Positions 17,266 through 25,523 of a stretch of DNA of 64,000 nucleotides are shown piece after piece. The notes beneath the pieces are model-generated. The model saw only the letters and a list, made by a program, of their open reading frames with translations, was not told the DNA's origin and did no database searches. How positions within the stretch are numbered: position 1 is the first letter of the stretch; each line of letters begins with the position of its first letter. Position numbers and translations under genes: made by a program. Source of the DNA: Polynucleobacter sp. (lineage in GTDB: Bacteria > Pseudomonadota > Gammaproteobacteria > Burkholderiales > Burkholderiaceae_D); assembly GCA_021737945.1 (NCBI GenBank), contig JAIPCX010000014.1, positions 18,747-82,746 on the forward strand. Direction: 5' to 3'.

Positions 17266-18138
17266 ATGACTACACAGCCACCACGCTTTCGCACAGTCGC
17301 GCGCATCATCACCGCGATTAGTACCTCCGACGGCGCTGGCGTCAGGTTACGCCGCAGTCTGGGCAGCGGTGAGGGTACGCGCCTGGATCCTTTTTTGATG
17401 CTCGATGAATTTTCTTCCGATAATCCCGGTGATTACATCGCTGGTTTTCCATCCCATCCGCATCGAGGTTTCGAGACAGTGACCTACATACTCGATGGCC
17501 ATATGCGGCATGAAGATCACTTGGGTAATCAAGGCGATTTAAAAAGTGGTGGTGTGCAGTGGATGACAGCAGGACGAGGGATTATTCACTCAGAAATGCC
17601 ACAACAAGAAGAAGGGCGGATGCGGGGGTTTCAACTCTGGATCAATCTTCCAGCTAAAGAAAAAATGAAACCTGCGGGCTATCGTGACATCACGCCCGAA
17701 GAAATTCCTAATAAATCACTAGCTAATGGCGGCACCATCAAAGTGATTGCCGGTGATGTTGAAATAGAAGGCGAAATCAGCCACGGTCCGATTGCTGGTT
17801 TAACCACTGAGCCAATTTATCTCGATGTGAAGTTGCCAGCCGGTGCGAACATCACACTACCCATTCCGCGTGGCCATCATTCCATGGCCTATCTGTTTGA
17901 GGGCAATCTTCATATCGCAGGCCATACGGCCACACTCACAACGCATACAGGCATGATATTGACGGATGGTGATCATGCCGAATTTACCGCCGGTGGATTA
18001 GGCGCAAGGTTTCTGTTACTCGCGGGGCGTCCGTTAAATGAGCCCATCGTTCAGTATGGTCCCTTTGTGATGAATACCGTTGCCGAAATAGAGCAGGCTA
18101 TCTTGGATTATCAAACCGGTCGGCTCACTTCGGCCTGA
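17266..18138 (+). CDS. Pirin-family protein
   Basis: A 290-residue bicupin of the pirin family. The metal-binding motif FPSHPHRGFETVTYILDG near residues 65-82 supplies two His ligands, and GRGIIHSEMP near residue 109 supplies a further His and Glu. Bacterial pirins include quercetin dioxygenases and proteins that modulate metabolic enzymes; which applies here is not visible. A GAAGGAA ribosome site precedes ATG 17266 after the rsuA gene. Its 3' end overlaps the convergent glycosyltransferase gene by 28 bases. Confidence 0.92.
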   Translation: MTTQPPRFRTVARIITAISTSDGAGVRLRRSLGSGEGTRLDPFLMLDEFSSDNPGDYIAGFPSHPHRGFETVTYILDGHMRHEDHLGNQGDLKSGGVQWMTAGRGIIHSEMPQQEEGRMRGFQLWINLPAKEKMKPAGYRDITPEEIPNKSLANGGTIKVIAGDVEIEGEISHGPIAGLTTEPIYLDVKLPAGANITLPIPRGHHSMAYLFEGNLHIAGHTATLTTHTGMILTDGDHAEFTAGGLGARFLLLAGRPLNEPIVQYGPFVMNTVAEIEQAILDYQTGRLTSA

Positions 18139-19241
18139 TCATTACTACGATGACTACACGCTAATAAAGTCGCATCAATAATGCCTAGTGCTGCGGCATC
18201 AAAATCATACGGTTTGACTAGCAATTGTGAATGCTGTCCAAAGGCTTCGCGCCTTCTATCGTTTTGTAATAATCGAATCGCACAATCAGCCCACGAATCA
18301 GCATCAAGCTCGCGAATAAAACCGTTTTTTCCATCGATAACCAGCTCACCAGCGGCACCTGCATACGGCGTAATTAATACTGGCAAACCCGCTGCGCAGG
18401 CTTCATTGGCAACTACTCCCCACACATCGGCTTTGGTAGGAAACAAAAATAGTTTTGCTGATTGATAAAGACGAGGCAATTCTTCTTGCCTGGCAAAGCC
18501 TGTGAAATGTACGTCAATCAAATGACTTAATTGTTTCGCTTGTTCATACAACGCATTTTCCATGCTGCCTGATCCCACCATCAGAATGCTCACACGTCGA
18601 TCTAAACGCTGCGCACAGCGTGCAGCTACTTCAAGCGCAAAATCAGGACATTTAGCCGGCTCTAAACGTCCGCAAAAAATGAAATCCCATTTTTTTTCTG
18701 TCGCTGATTGATTTTCAAAAAAACGACTGTTATCAATGCATAAGCACGATTGATAACAACGATCGGCTTCCACGCCATAATCCTGATACAACGCCATACC
18801 ACCTTGACTGGCCGCAATAAATGCCGGGCCACGCGCATAGGCAAATCGACGTAACCAGTGATGAATTTTGCTTAAACCCTGCTCAGATTGCAGCGTGCCA
18901 TCGGTCATTGGCACGTAGGCACGTCGACGCAGCATGGTCCACAACATGGCGTATAAGTGAGTCGGATTAAAGCCATTGCCGATCACAACGTCTGGATCAA
19001 ATTTAGTTAGCGCAAAAAGTATATCGGGATTGTTATGGATGTATCTGCCATTAACCGTATAGACATTTTCTTGTAAAAATTCATGATCGAATTCCATCGC
19101 TGGCAAATTCCAAAAGCGATTCGGTTCGTGCATGCAAAAGAAAATAACCTTGAGTTCAATATCATTAAAAGCTGCAACGCGATTAAAAATGGGAATCCTA
19201 TACGGCGGAGGTTCATTAACAACAAGTGCGAGTTTCGGCAT
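18111..19241 (-). CDS. Glycosyltransferase family 4 protein
   Basis: A 376-residue GT-B glycosyltransferase. The N-terminal half opens MPKLALVVNEPPPYRIPIFNR, the acceptor-binding opening of family 4 enzymes. The donor-binding half has FIFCGRLEPAKCPDFALE near residue 188 and ADVWGVVANEACAAGLPVLI near residues 278-297, where Asp replaces the first Glu of the usual E-x7-E motif. It would transfer a sugar from a nucleotide donor to a cell-surface polymer. No ribosome site is obvious at ATG 19241. It lies 24 bases after the broken glycosyltransferase gene on the same strand. No other polysaccharide genes are nearby. The sugar is unknown. Confidence 0.9.
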   Translation of the reverse strand: MPKLALVVNEPPPYRIPIFNRVAAFNDIELKVIFFCMHEPNRFWNLPAMEFDHEFLQENVYTVNGRYIHNNPDILFALTKFDPDVVIGNGFNPTHLYAMLWTMLRRRAYVPMTDGTLQSEQGLSKIHHWLRRFAYARGPAFIAASQGGMALYQDYGVEADRCYQSCLCIDNSRFFENQSATEKKWDFIFCGRLEPAKCPDFALEVAARCAQRLDRRVSILMVGSGSMENALYEQAKQLSHLIDVHFTGFARQEELPRLYQSAKLFLFPTKADVWGVVANEACAAGLPVLITPYAGAAGELVIDGKNGFIRELDADSWADCAIRLLQNDRRREAFGQHSQLLVKPYDFDAAALGIIDATLLACSHRSNDQAEVSRPV

Positions 19242-19265
19242 AGGGGGAAGGGTGATTGATAAAAA

Positions 19266-20483
19266 TTAATGCTCAATTTTTTGTAAGCTGACCTTTTCAG
19301 ATCGTTTAAAGGGAAGGGTATCCGTAGGGATACGGGCCATAGATTCAACCGCTTCGCAGTAGATACTCATCAAGAGGCGGTAATTGATATCAGGGGTATA
19401 ACGGGATAAATAAGCGTGCCTGGCTGCACGGCCCATGATTTTCATTTCATCGGGATGATCTTCAGCGAATGCGATTGCTCGTGCTAGTGCATCTACATTT
19501 CCTGGCTCAACAAGAAAACCCGTTTTACCGTGAACTACAATTTCTCGTAAGCCTCCGTTCGCACTGGCAATGACAGGCGTTCCTGCAGCAAACGCTTCAA
19601 TCGCTACTAATCCAAAGCTTTCTACACCCGTGCTAGGTACCACCAGATAAGCGGCTTGCCGCAAACAGGCTTGCAATTCATCGGCAACACGAAAACCTTT
19701 GTAATTAAAACCTCTGGTCGCTTCAACGTACGTTAGTAAATTACCCTTACTTTAGACATCAATTTGACTATCGGGTAACTGCGATAACGCTTCAGCCAAT
19801 ACCTTGAGACCTTTTTCTTCCGAAAGTCTTCCGATAAAAATTCCGCCGCTGCGATGCACCCATTCGGGTTCATTGGCAGAATCAAAAAAATTAGGCTTAA
19901 TTCGCAATACATCAAAAGGTAAACCACCCGCGATAAATTTATCGCGGCAAAGTTGATTCAAGACGATGTAGCGCGTTACTTTGGTATGCCAGGTACGTAG
20001 CAATCGATGTAACATAATCATGCTGCTTGATACCGCTGATTGTGATAACGAATTTCGGTAACATCGATGAACAATCGCTCGCCAAGGTAAATTTCCAACA
20101 CAGTCTTCGCATTGAACACCATTACGTAAAAGTGTGGCTTGCGGACATATCAATCGAAAATTATGCAGCGTTTGAATGACTGGTATATTTAATCGCTTAG
20201 CGACTGAATATAACGAAGGGGAAATAAGTGGAAATGTGTTGTGTGAATGTATGAGTTCCGGTCTGAATTTTTCAGATAAGGCAGTCACATCGGCGACCGC
20301 TTTGTATGACCACAAAGTCTGTAGCGCAGCGTGGTGGTTTTTCATGCGCGTGAGCTCTTCGTTATCACGCAAATAAACGAGTACTTCATGCCCGTTACGT
20401 CGCAATAAATCAACTTCAGCATCAACCACTGTATCCTCGCCGCCGCGATAACGATAACGATTGTGCGCGACAAGAATTTTCAT
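19266..20483 (-). pseudogene. Glycosyltransferase family 4 gene interrupted by one in-frame stop
   Basis: A continuous reading frame of 406 codons broken by a single TAA at 19752-19754. The first 243 codons encode the N-terminal GT-B half (MKILVAHNRYRYRGGEDTVV ... GGIFIGRLSEEKGLKVLAEA). After the stop, the same frame reads SKGNLLTYVEATRGFNYKGF and continues into PSTGVESFGLVAIEAFAAGTPVIAS, the donor-binding motif. Both halves are in the same frame and the sequence across the stop looks like normal glycosyltransferase, so this is a nonsense change, not a frameshift. The C-terminal part could restart only at weak TTG codons. The enzyme is probably inactive unless the stop is a sequencing error. 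Confidence 0.85.
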
Positions 20484-20607
20484 AGGTATGAGCTTATCGG
20501 CTTGTTATGACGATCTTTTGGAGATGGCGCAATCAATCGAAGCGTTCGAGGTCTGCTAAGCTAAGCTTTACGACAAATACATATTCAAAACACCCCCAAA
20601 AACTACT

Positions 20608-21291
20608 ATGAATCCACTCGATCTTTCTGGTAAGCGCGTATTGCTGACGCAAGCCAATGAGTTCATGGGCCCAGCTTTGCATGAGGTCTTTACTGAACTC
20701 GGCGCCACTGTGATAGCCGATCACGGTCTACTGGATGACCCAAACCGTCCCTTAGCGCTCATCAACGAAGCGGGCCATGTCGACGTGCTATTGGCTAATT
20801 TGGGTATTCCCGCGACATCCACGCTAGCCACCGATGCGACTGATGAAGAATGGCGCGCAGCGTTTAGTCATATGGTGGATCCGCTGCATCGTTTAACGAA
20901 AGCCGTCTTGCCGCAAATGACTGCACGCGGTCATGGAAAAATTATTTTGATGGGTAGCGCATCCGCGTTACGCGGCATTAAACGATCATCGACTTATAGC
21001 GCGGCGCGCGGCGCTCAGCTGGCGTATATCCAATCTGTGGGGGTTGAAGTAGCCAACAAACGAGTTCAGGTCAATGCCATCGCACAAAACTACGTAGATA
21101 ACCCAACGTATTTTTCAGCCGAGGTTCAGGCTAATCCTGTATTTCAAGACAAACTTAAACGCGATGTTCCATTGGGTCGTTTAGTCGCCGCGCGCGAGGA
21201 TGCGATGTTTGCAGCGTATCTGGCTAGCTCCAGTGCCGACTGTTTTGTGGGTCAGGTTTTCCCTGTGTGCGGCGGCTGGGTCGCGCGCTAA
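20608..21291 (+). CDS. Atypical short-chain dehydrogenase-like protein with degenerate motifs
   Basis: A 227-residue SDR-fold protein. The nucleotide-binding site reads LLTQANEFMG instead of TGxxxGxG, the NNAG motif reads ANLG, and the active-site segment is STYSAARGAQ, where Arg stands in place of the catalytic Lys of YxxxK. The Ser (MGSASALRG) and Tyr remain, and the C-terminal GQVFPVCGGWV matches the family end. It may be a weak or non-catalytic SDR, or use a different substrate geometry. It is divergent from the broken glycosyltransferase and convergent with a CBS-domain gene. The function is unknown. Confidence 0.8.
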   Translation: MNPLDLSGKRVLLTQANEFMGPALHEVFTELGATVIADHGLLDDPNRPLALINEAGHVDVLLANLGIPATSTLATDATDEEWRAAFSHMVDPLHRLTKAVLPQMTARGHGKIILMGSASALRGIKRSSTYSAARGAQLAYIQSVGVEVANKRVQVNAIAQNYVDNPTYFSAEVQANPVFQDKLKRDVPLGRLVAAREDAMFAAYLASSSADCFVGQVFPVCGGWVAR

Positions 21292-21415
21292 CGGGTTCTT
21301 AACTGATTCTGCCCATCCATTCTAAATGCGTATAATTTGTATTATGTAAAATTAGATATCGAGAGGTATTGGGTCGAAAGCTCAATAAACAGTAGGTTTC
21401 TATGATCGGTATCAC

Positions 21416-21868
21416 CTATTTGCGCGTTCGCTCTTCTTTAATCGGCTGTTCAACCACCAGCCCAGCCAACATAGAAAGTTCAGCCGCTAACAGGTCGAGT
21501 AAATCATCAGTCGTCACCATACCGACCAAACCGCCAGCACGATTAACCACAGGCAATCGACGAATGCGTTTGCCGCGCATGACGCCTAAGGCTTCGGTTA
21601 AGCCTGCATCTTCCAACACCGTTGTTACCGGCGACGACATCAAATCCGATGCAGTAAACAGCCTCGCTTCAACATCCAAGGCTATGGTCTCTACCAAAAT
21701 GTCTCGGTCAGTCAGAATACCCAAAGGTACCTGTTGACCTTCCTGTTGATTGGCTACGACTACCACATCTCCAACATGATGTTTACGCATTAAGGCGGCG
21801 ACTTCAGATATCGGTGCATCGGGCTCGCAGCAAATTACATTAGCATTGCAATACTCACGGATAGTCAT
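21416..21868 (-). CDS. CBS-domain pair protein
   Basis: A 150-residue protein made of two CBS domains. The first runs from VICCEPDAPISEVAALMRKH through LGILTDRDILVET, and the second from DLMSSPVTTVLEDAGLTEAL through GLVGMVTTDDLLDLL. CBS pairs bind adenosine nucleotides and act as energy or ligand sensors. No attached enzyme or channel domain is present. I chose ATG 21868 (MTIREYCNANV) because an AGAGGAAAAG ribosome site precedes it; 33 further upstream codons are open but not homologous. The partner and ligand are unknown. It is divergent from the next small gene. Confidence 0.9.
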   Translation of the reverse strand: MTIREYCNANVICCEPDAPISEVAALMRKHHVGDVVVVANQQEGQQVPLGILTDRDILVETIALDVEARLFTASDLMSSPVTTVLEDAGLTEALGVMRGKRIRRLPVVNRAGGLVGMVTTDDLLDLLAAELSMLAGLVVEQPIKEERTRK

Positions 21869-21958
21869 TCTTTTCCTCTTGGCGAGCTCAATTCTGATTG
21901 ATAATGAAGCCATAAAGTCACAACATGAATCATTCCTCATTACGAAAAGGACTAGCTT

Positions 21959-22264
21959 ATGTCGCACTCATATGATGGATCATCCCCTGCATTCAGTCTC
22001 GATCGAGTCTCGAAGCTCGTATCTGATCTTGAGCAAGAGTTGGCTCTAGCGCCCTCAGATTCGCCAAAATTTGCAGCACTTAAAACTGAAATCGACTCTT
22101 TGAAGCAAACACTAGCAATGCCCGACCAGCCTGCTGACGGTTTGCATCAACATTTAAAAGGCACCCACAGCCGGCTAGAAGATTGGATAGCCACCGTCGA
22201 AGGCGAAGCGATGAAAGACACGCCCTACCTGACCGAAATGGCGCGCATCCTTGGGATGATCTAG
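21959..22264 (+). CDS. Small helical protein, DUF4404-like
   Basis: A 101-residue acidic protein that looks mostly helical. LDRVSKLVSDLEQELALAP and KFAALKTEIDSLKQTLAMP give heptad-like repeats, and the end LTEMARILGMI resembles the short C-terminal helix of DUF4404 proteins, which also end in a Gly-Ile pair. No signal peptide or membrane segment is seen. The function of that family is not known, and my assignment is by pattern only. It is divergent from the CBS gene by 90 bases and lies upstream of the truncated AAA ATPase. Confidence 0.5.
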   Translation: MSHSYDGSSPAFSLDRVSKLVSDLEQELALAPSDSPKFAALKTEIDSLKQTLAMPDQPADGLHQHLKGTHSRLEDWIATVEGEAMKDTPYLTEMARILGMI

Positions 22265-22343
22265 GAAAGTACTCTCCGTCAATCACAACACTGTCACTAA
22301 GTGCCAATCTGGCAGGCAACTTATCACTAGGCAAGGGGTCGAA

Positions 22344-23423
22344 TTGTTTCACAACGTCCCCCCTCCTACCCACATGCCGAATTTTTTTGTCTTTGTACGA
22401 TCGTTTCAAGTACTGCCAAGACGCATTGCTTTATTCGCTACGTTACTGATCTCCGCACTGGCACTATCGGTTTACCAAGTGCCGCAACAACCAGAAAATT
22501 CTCGGGTTATATACAGCCAGGATATTTCGCTGCTTACTGAGTTGCCTGCACACCGACATAGACTCGACTATTTACTATTGGCTCAGCCATTAGCAGATTT
22601 TCCTCACTACATCATTAAGTACAAAGACCAGACCAAGCTAGTCGCGGTAAAAATTCCTCAGACTACCCAAGTCAGCCTTGAACGTGAAGTTTTGCTTCGT
22701 AACGCAATTCCGTATTCAATCGCTAGTAATGCCTGGTTACGTGAGCATCCTCAAACACTGTCGGATCCGGAAGCATCAACCAGCATATGGAGATCGTTAC
22801 TAGAATTTATTCAGAAAAATATTATTGGCATAGGCTTACTTGTGCTGCTGTTTTTTTTGGTAAAGAAGAACCTACCTCCTTTAGCCGGTGGCGCAAAAAT
22901 CATCCAGCCTGAATCACTGAAAGGAAGCATGGATGATTTGATCGGTATGGAAGACATCAAGCAAGAAGTTTTGCATTTAGAGGCGATGATTAATCAGCGG
23001 CACCTCTACAAGTCACACAACATGGATAAACCCTTTAATGTCATGTTGACTGGCCCTGCCGGTACCGGAAAAACTAAATTGGCCGGATACCTCGCTAAAA
23101 AACTCAACATCCCTCTGATTCAGATTGCCGGCTCTAACTTGGAATCAGGTTTGGTTGGAGGTGGATCTAAGACACTTAACGCCATCTACAAAAAAGCCTG
23201 CGCTCAAAAGCGCTGCCTGATTTTTCTGGATGAAGCCCAAAGCTTATTTATGCCGCGTGGTCGCAGCGAGCGCCGTTGGGATGATGACACTGCTAACACC
23301 CTACTCGGACTTTTAGATGGCATTAAAAGTACCGAAGGGCTTGAAGTTATTTGGATGGTCGCTTCAAACTTTGATGAAGCCCACAGCCCCATGGATGAAG
23401 CCATGCTTACCCGCAGCCATTGA
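22344..23423 (+). pseudogene. Membrane AAA ATPase, truncated at the 3' end
   Basis: About 359 codons of an FtsH-like AAA ATPase. Two membrane helices (about residues 28-46 and 150-170) flank a region of about 100 residues. The AAA core follows: DLIGMEDIKQEV, Walker A GPAGTGKT, GGGSKTLNAIY, Walker B CLIFLDEAQ, and the second region of homology ending MDEAMLTR. The frame then reads SH and stops, where FtsH relatives continue with the arginine-finger and lid region. The break at about base 23415 coincides with the end of homology in the opposing usher gene. TTG 22344 has AAGGGG upstream and is preferred over ATG 22374. The protein probably cannot hydrolyse ATP normally. Confidence 0.8.
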
Positions 23424-23876
23424 TGGGGTACCTGCCAAGCTCTGTATGGGTACTTTTATTGAGGAAGCCTCAAACGCGTTGGATGCCAAATCAATACGTA
23501 GGATTTGATTTTCTTCTGAAAAATTGGTGTCGACTTTGCCTAACGAAGCTGTCGAGACGTAATTGATACTTTCTTGGATAACGAGCGGTACCGTTAATGG
23601 AATTCGCACTCTAGAGCGCTGTAGTAAATCAACCGGCAATAGCCAGTCTTTTCCATTTTCGTGCTTCCATACAAATGCGGAGCAACTATCTTGCTGATTA
23701 ATTTTCAAATCGACGAGGAGAGGTTTCCATGCACGCGTATCACGATCTGGCATTTGTTTGCCTTGTGGCTGGGCATACGCGGAAGAGTAAAACGTTAATT
23801 TAATAATGAAAATTATTAAATAAATCCAGCTAAATCTGCCTTTCGATAAGTTGTCATGGATTGCGGTACTTCGCAT
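23418..23876 (-). pseudogene. Spore-coat-U pilus outer-membrane usher, N-terminal remnant
   Basis: About 150 codons of a fimbrial usher. A signal-like N-terminus (WIYLIIFIIKLTFYSSAYAQ) is followed by sequence typical of the N-terminal periplasmic domain and early plug region of these ushers (KDWLLPVDLLQRSRVRIPL, NQILRIDLASNAFEASSI). Family members are around 750-850 residues, so over 600 are missing. After PIQSLAGTPS the frame runs into antisense of the AAA ATPase gene and stops. The start overlaps the chaperone end by 23 bases. The gene cannot make a working usher. Confidence 0.8.
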
Positions 23877-24627
23877 GGAACACTTTATCTCCGGTGGAAG
23901 TCTCTGTTTTAATCAAAAAAATTTTTACTGGTGTAATTTCTTGATCAGTCGGCGCGAACTCAAGATAACGACTCTGCCCAGGCAAGATGTAAAGTGATTT
24001 TTCTTGAGTGAAAAAGACCGATTTTTCGTCAGACTCATCTGAAATTTTCGTGCGAAGAATCTGGACATGAGCTGAGCCATGATTAGCTATCGAGACTCGA
24101 ATTTTTTTATCTTGTGTCTGTAACCAAGAGAAATCTAATTCAGGAACCGATTTAGATTGCGGCTGAAAAAAAATTGGAAGGGTAATTTTTAGAGCGACCT
24201 GTAAGCCTTTGAAGCCAGGCTCTGGAGGTGACGGTATTTCATCCAGAATCAATCGATAAGCGATTTCGTTTACTGGATCGGGTTTGGTCACCATGCCGAC
24301 GCGTATCAACTGAGTCGCACCGGCTTTAAGAGAAAAAATCTGCGGTGTTGCAATTATTTCTCTTGTGGGTTGCAGCTTATCTCCTTCTCCCTCTTGTATC
24401 CACCGCATAGTTTGGAGTTGGATGGTGGTGTCGGAATTACCCGCATTACTGACCGAGATGATGGCCGTAGAAGAATTTTTTGAAAGATTGATTTTTACTG
24501 GACTAACGTTGAAAGTACCTGCCAGTGCTGGAGAAAAATTGAGCGTAAAAACACAAATGGCAAAAAATAAATTGGCCACCCAGCCAGTATGGGGCAATGC
24601 TTGAGGACTGACTGAGTGGCAATTCAT
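23854..24627 (-). CDS. Periplasmic pilus chaperone (PapD-like, Spore-coat-U pathway)
   Basis: A 257-residue periplasmic chaperone. The signal peptide (VANLFFAICVFTLNFSPALA) precedes two immunoglobulin-like domains. The first contains FNVSPVKINLSKNSSTAIISVSN and TREIIATPQIFSLKAGATQLIRVGM, which carries the subunit-binding Arg segment. The second contains QVALKITLPIFFQ and YILPGQSRYLEF. Such chaperones complete the fold of pilus subunits by donor-strand complementation. The gene starts four bases after the subunit gene and overlaps the usher. It looks intact but its usher partner is broken, so it is probably drifting. It is AT-rich compared with its surroundings. Confidence 0.9.
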   Translation of the reverse strand: MNCHSVSPQALPHTGWVANLFFAICVFTLNFSPALAGTFNVSPVKINLSKNSSTAIISVSNAGNSDTTIQLQTMRWIQEGEGDKLQPTREIIATPQIFSLKAGATQLIRVGMVTKPDPVNEIAYRLILDEIPSPPEPGFKGLQVALKITLPIFFQPQSKSVPELDFSWLQTQDKKIRVSIANHGSAHVQILRTKISDESDEKSVFFTQEKSLYILPGQSRYLEFAPTDQEITPVKIFLIKTETSTGDKVFHAKYRNP

Positions 24628-24631
24628 TAGA

Positions 24632-25180
24632 TCAGAAGTTGATTTCTGCAGTTACCGTATCGTTGTAATCACCAGTACCTACAGTCAACTGACCTTTAGG
24701 AATGATGCCGCAGATATTGTAGGTTAATGGATCGGCTGTCGGCGCTATAGGTGGATGCAAACGTGATGGAACATCCAAACCCCAAGGCTGATTCTCAGTA
24801 CCTACACAAGCAGTATTCGGCAAATCTATTGCAGGATTTGCTGCAGTCGGTTTGAACAAATCATAATTAAGGAAATCACTGGTGACAGCATTGATCATCC
24901 TGCGTTGAGCACCATTTGGATTCAAACCTGCTGTGAGGGAAATCGTAGGCTGACTACCTTTCACACACGTTAAAGTTACGGTGCCTGTACCTGTTTTATC
25001 TGTAGTACTGGTCGGATCGTAGTTATTAAATTCCAGCGAGGTTGCCGAAATACTACACGTAGGTGCAACTGTGGCATGAATCGTTACAGTGGCTGTTTGG
25101 GCACCAGCTGCATAGCTCGCATTGGCTGCACAGATCGCAGCGGTTAAAGTACAAAGTTTTACTACGCTATTCATTTTCAT
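24632..25180 (-). CDS. Spore coat protein U-domain pilus subunit
   Basis: A secreted protein of about 182 residues with a signal peptide (KLCTLTAAICAANASYAAG) and an SCPU domain: TVTIHATVAPTCSISATSLEFNNYDP near the N-terminus and the C-terminal YNICGIIPKGQLTVGTGDYNDTVTAEINF, the typical last strand. Cysteines pair as in related subunits. These proteins build thin chaperone-usher fibres used in biofilm and attachment. The second of three close ATG codons (25178-25180) is preferred because AGGA lies six bases upstream; the first would overlap the ribosome site. It leads a subunit-chaperone-usher operon whose usher is truncated and whose tip adhesin is missing. Confidence 0.9.
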   Translation of the reverse strand: MKMNSVVKLCTLTAAICAANASYAAGAQTATVTIHATVAPTCSISATSLEFNNYDPTSTTDKTGTGTVTLTCVKGSQPTISLTAGLNPNGAQRRMINAVTSDFLNYDLFKPTAANPAIDLPNTACVGTENQPWGLDVPSRLHPPIAPTADPLTYNICGIIPKGQLTVGTGDYNDTVTAEINF

Positions 25181-25186
25181 CTTCAT

Positions 25187-25523
25187 TCCTCTCGAGAATT
25201 TAAAGGGAAATGAATTGTAGGCAATGAAGAAATGCTTATCGCTAATTTAGGGCATGTTATTTGGGAATGGTTTTATTCAGTGGCTTTGCTGCGGGAGTGT
25301 TTGAAAAAGAGAGAACTTATTGGTCGTGGGATTTTTAGTTTATGACCAGCGCACAGTTTTTTCTCAATTTTCGCTGCCAATTCGCAACACTGAAAATTTG
25401 TTGAAAAACAACGGCTCATGACGGCGACTCTGTTGAAAAAGGACGGGTGACGAGTCAGGCAAGCGAACAGCGATTAATTGAATCGCGCTCGCGAGCCTAA
25501 AATTTCTGAAATAACGGAGGGAA
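25187..25523. other. Intergenic region between the pilus operon and the FadB-type gene
   Basis: This 337-base AT-rich gap should hold the pilus promoter and the 3' end signal of the FadB-type gene. A GCGATT-AATTG-AATCGC hairpin next to a perfect GCTCGCGAGC palindrome (about 25470-25500) may end the FadB transcript, although no good T tract follows. I see no gene, and no clear promoter. Confidence 0.4.

Noticed and set aside
19752..19754. Recoding of the TAA as a sense codon in the glycosyltransferase
   Set aside because: TAA is a normal stop elsewhere in the window, and no recoding element is visible; a nonsense mutation is simpler.
22344..23423. The AAA ATPase as a complete short protein
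   Set aside because: It ends inside the second region of homology, before the arginine finger and lid that every active AAA protein has, and the break matches the usher break.
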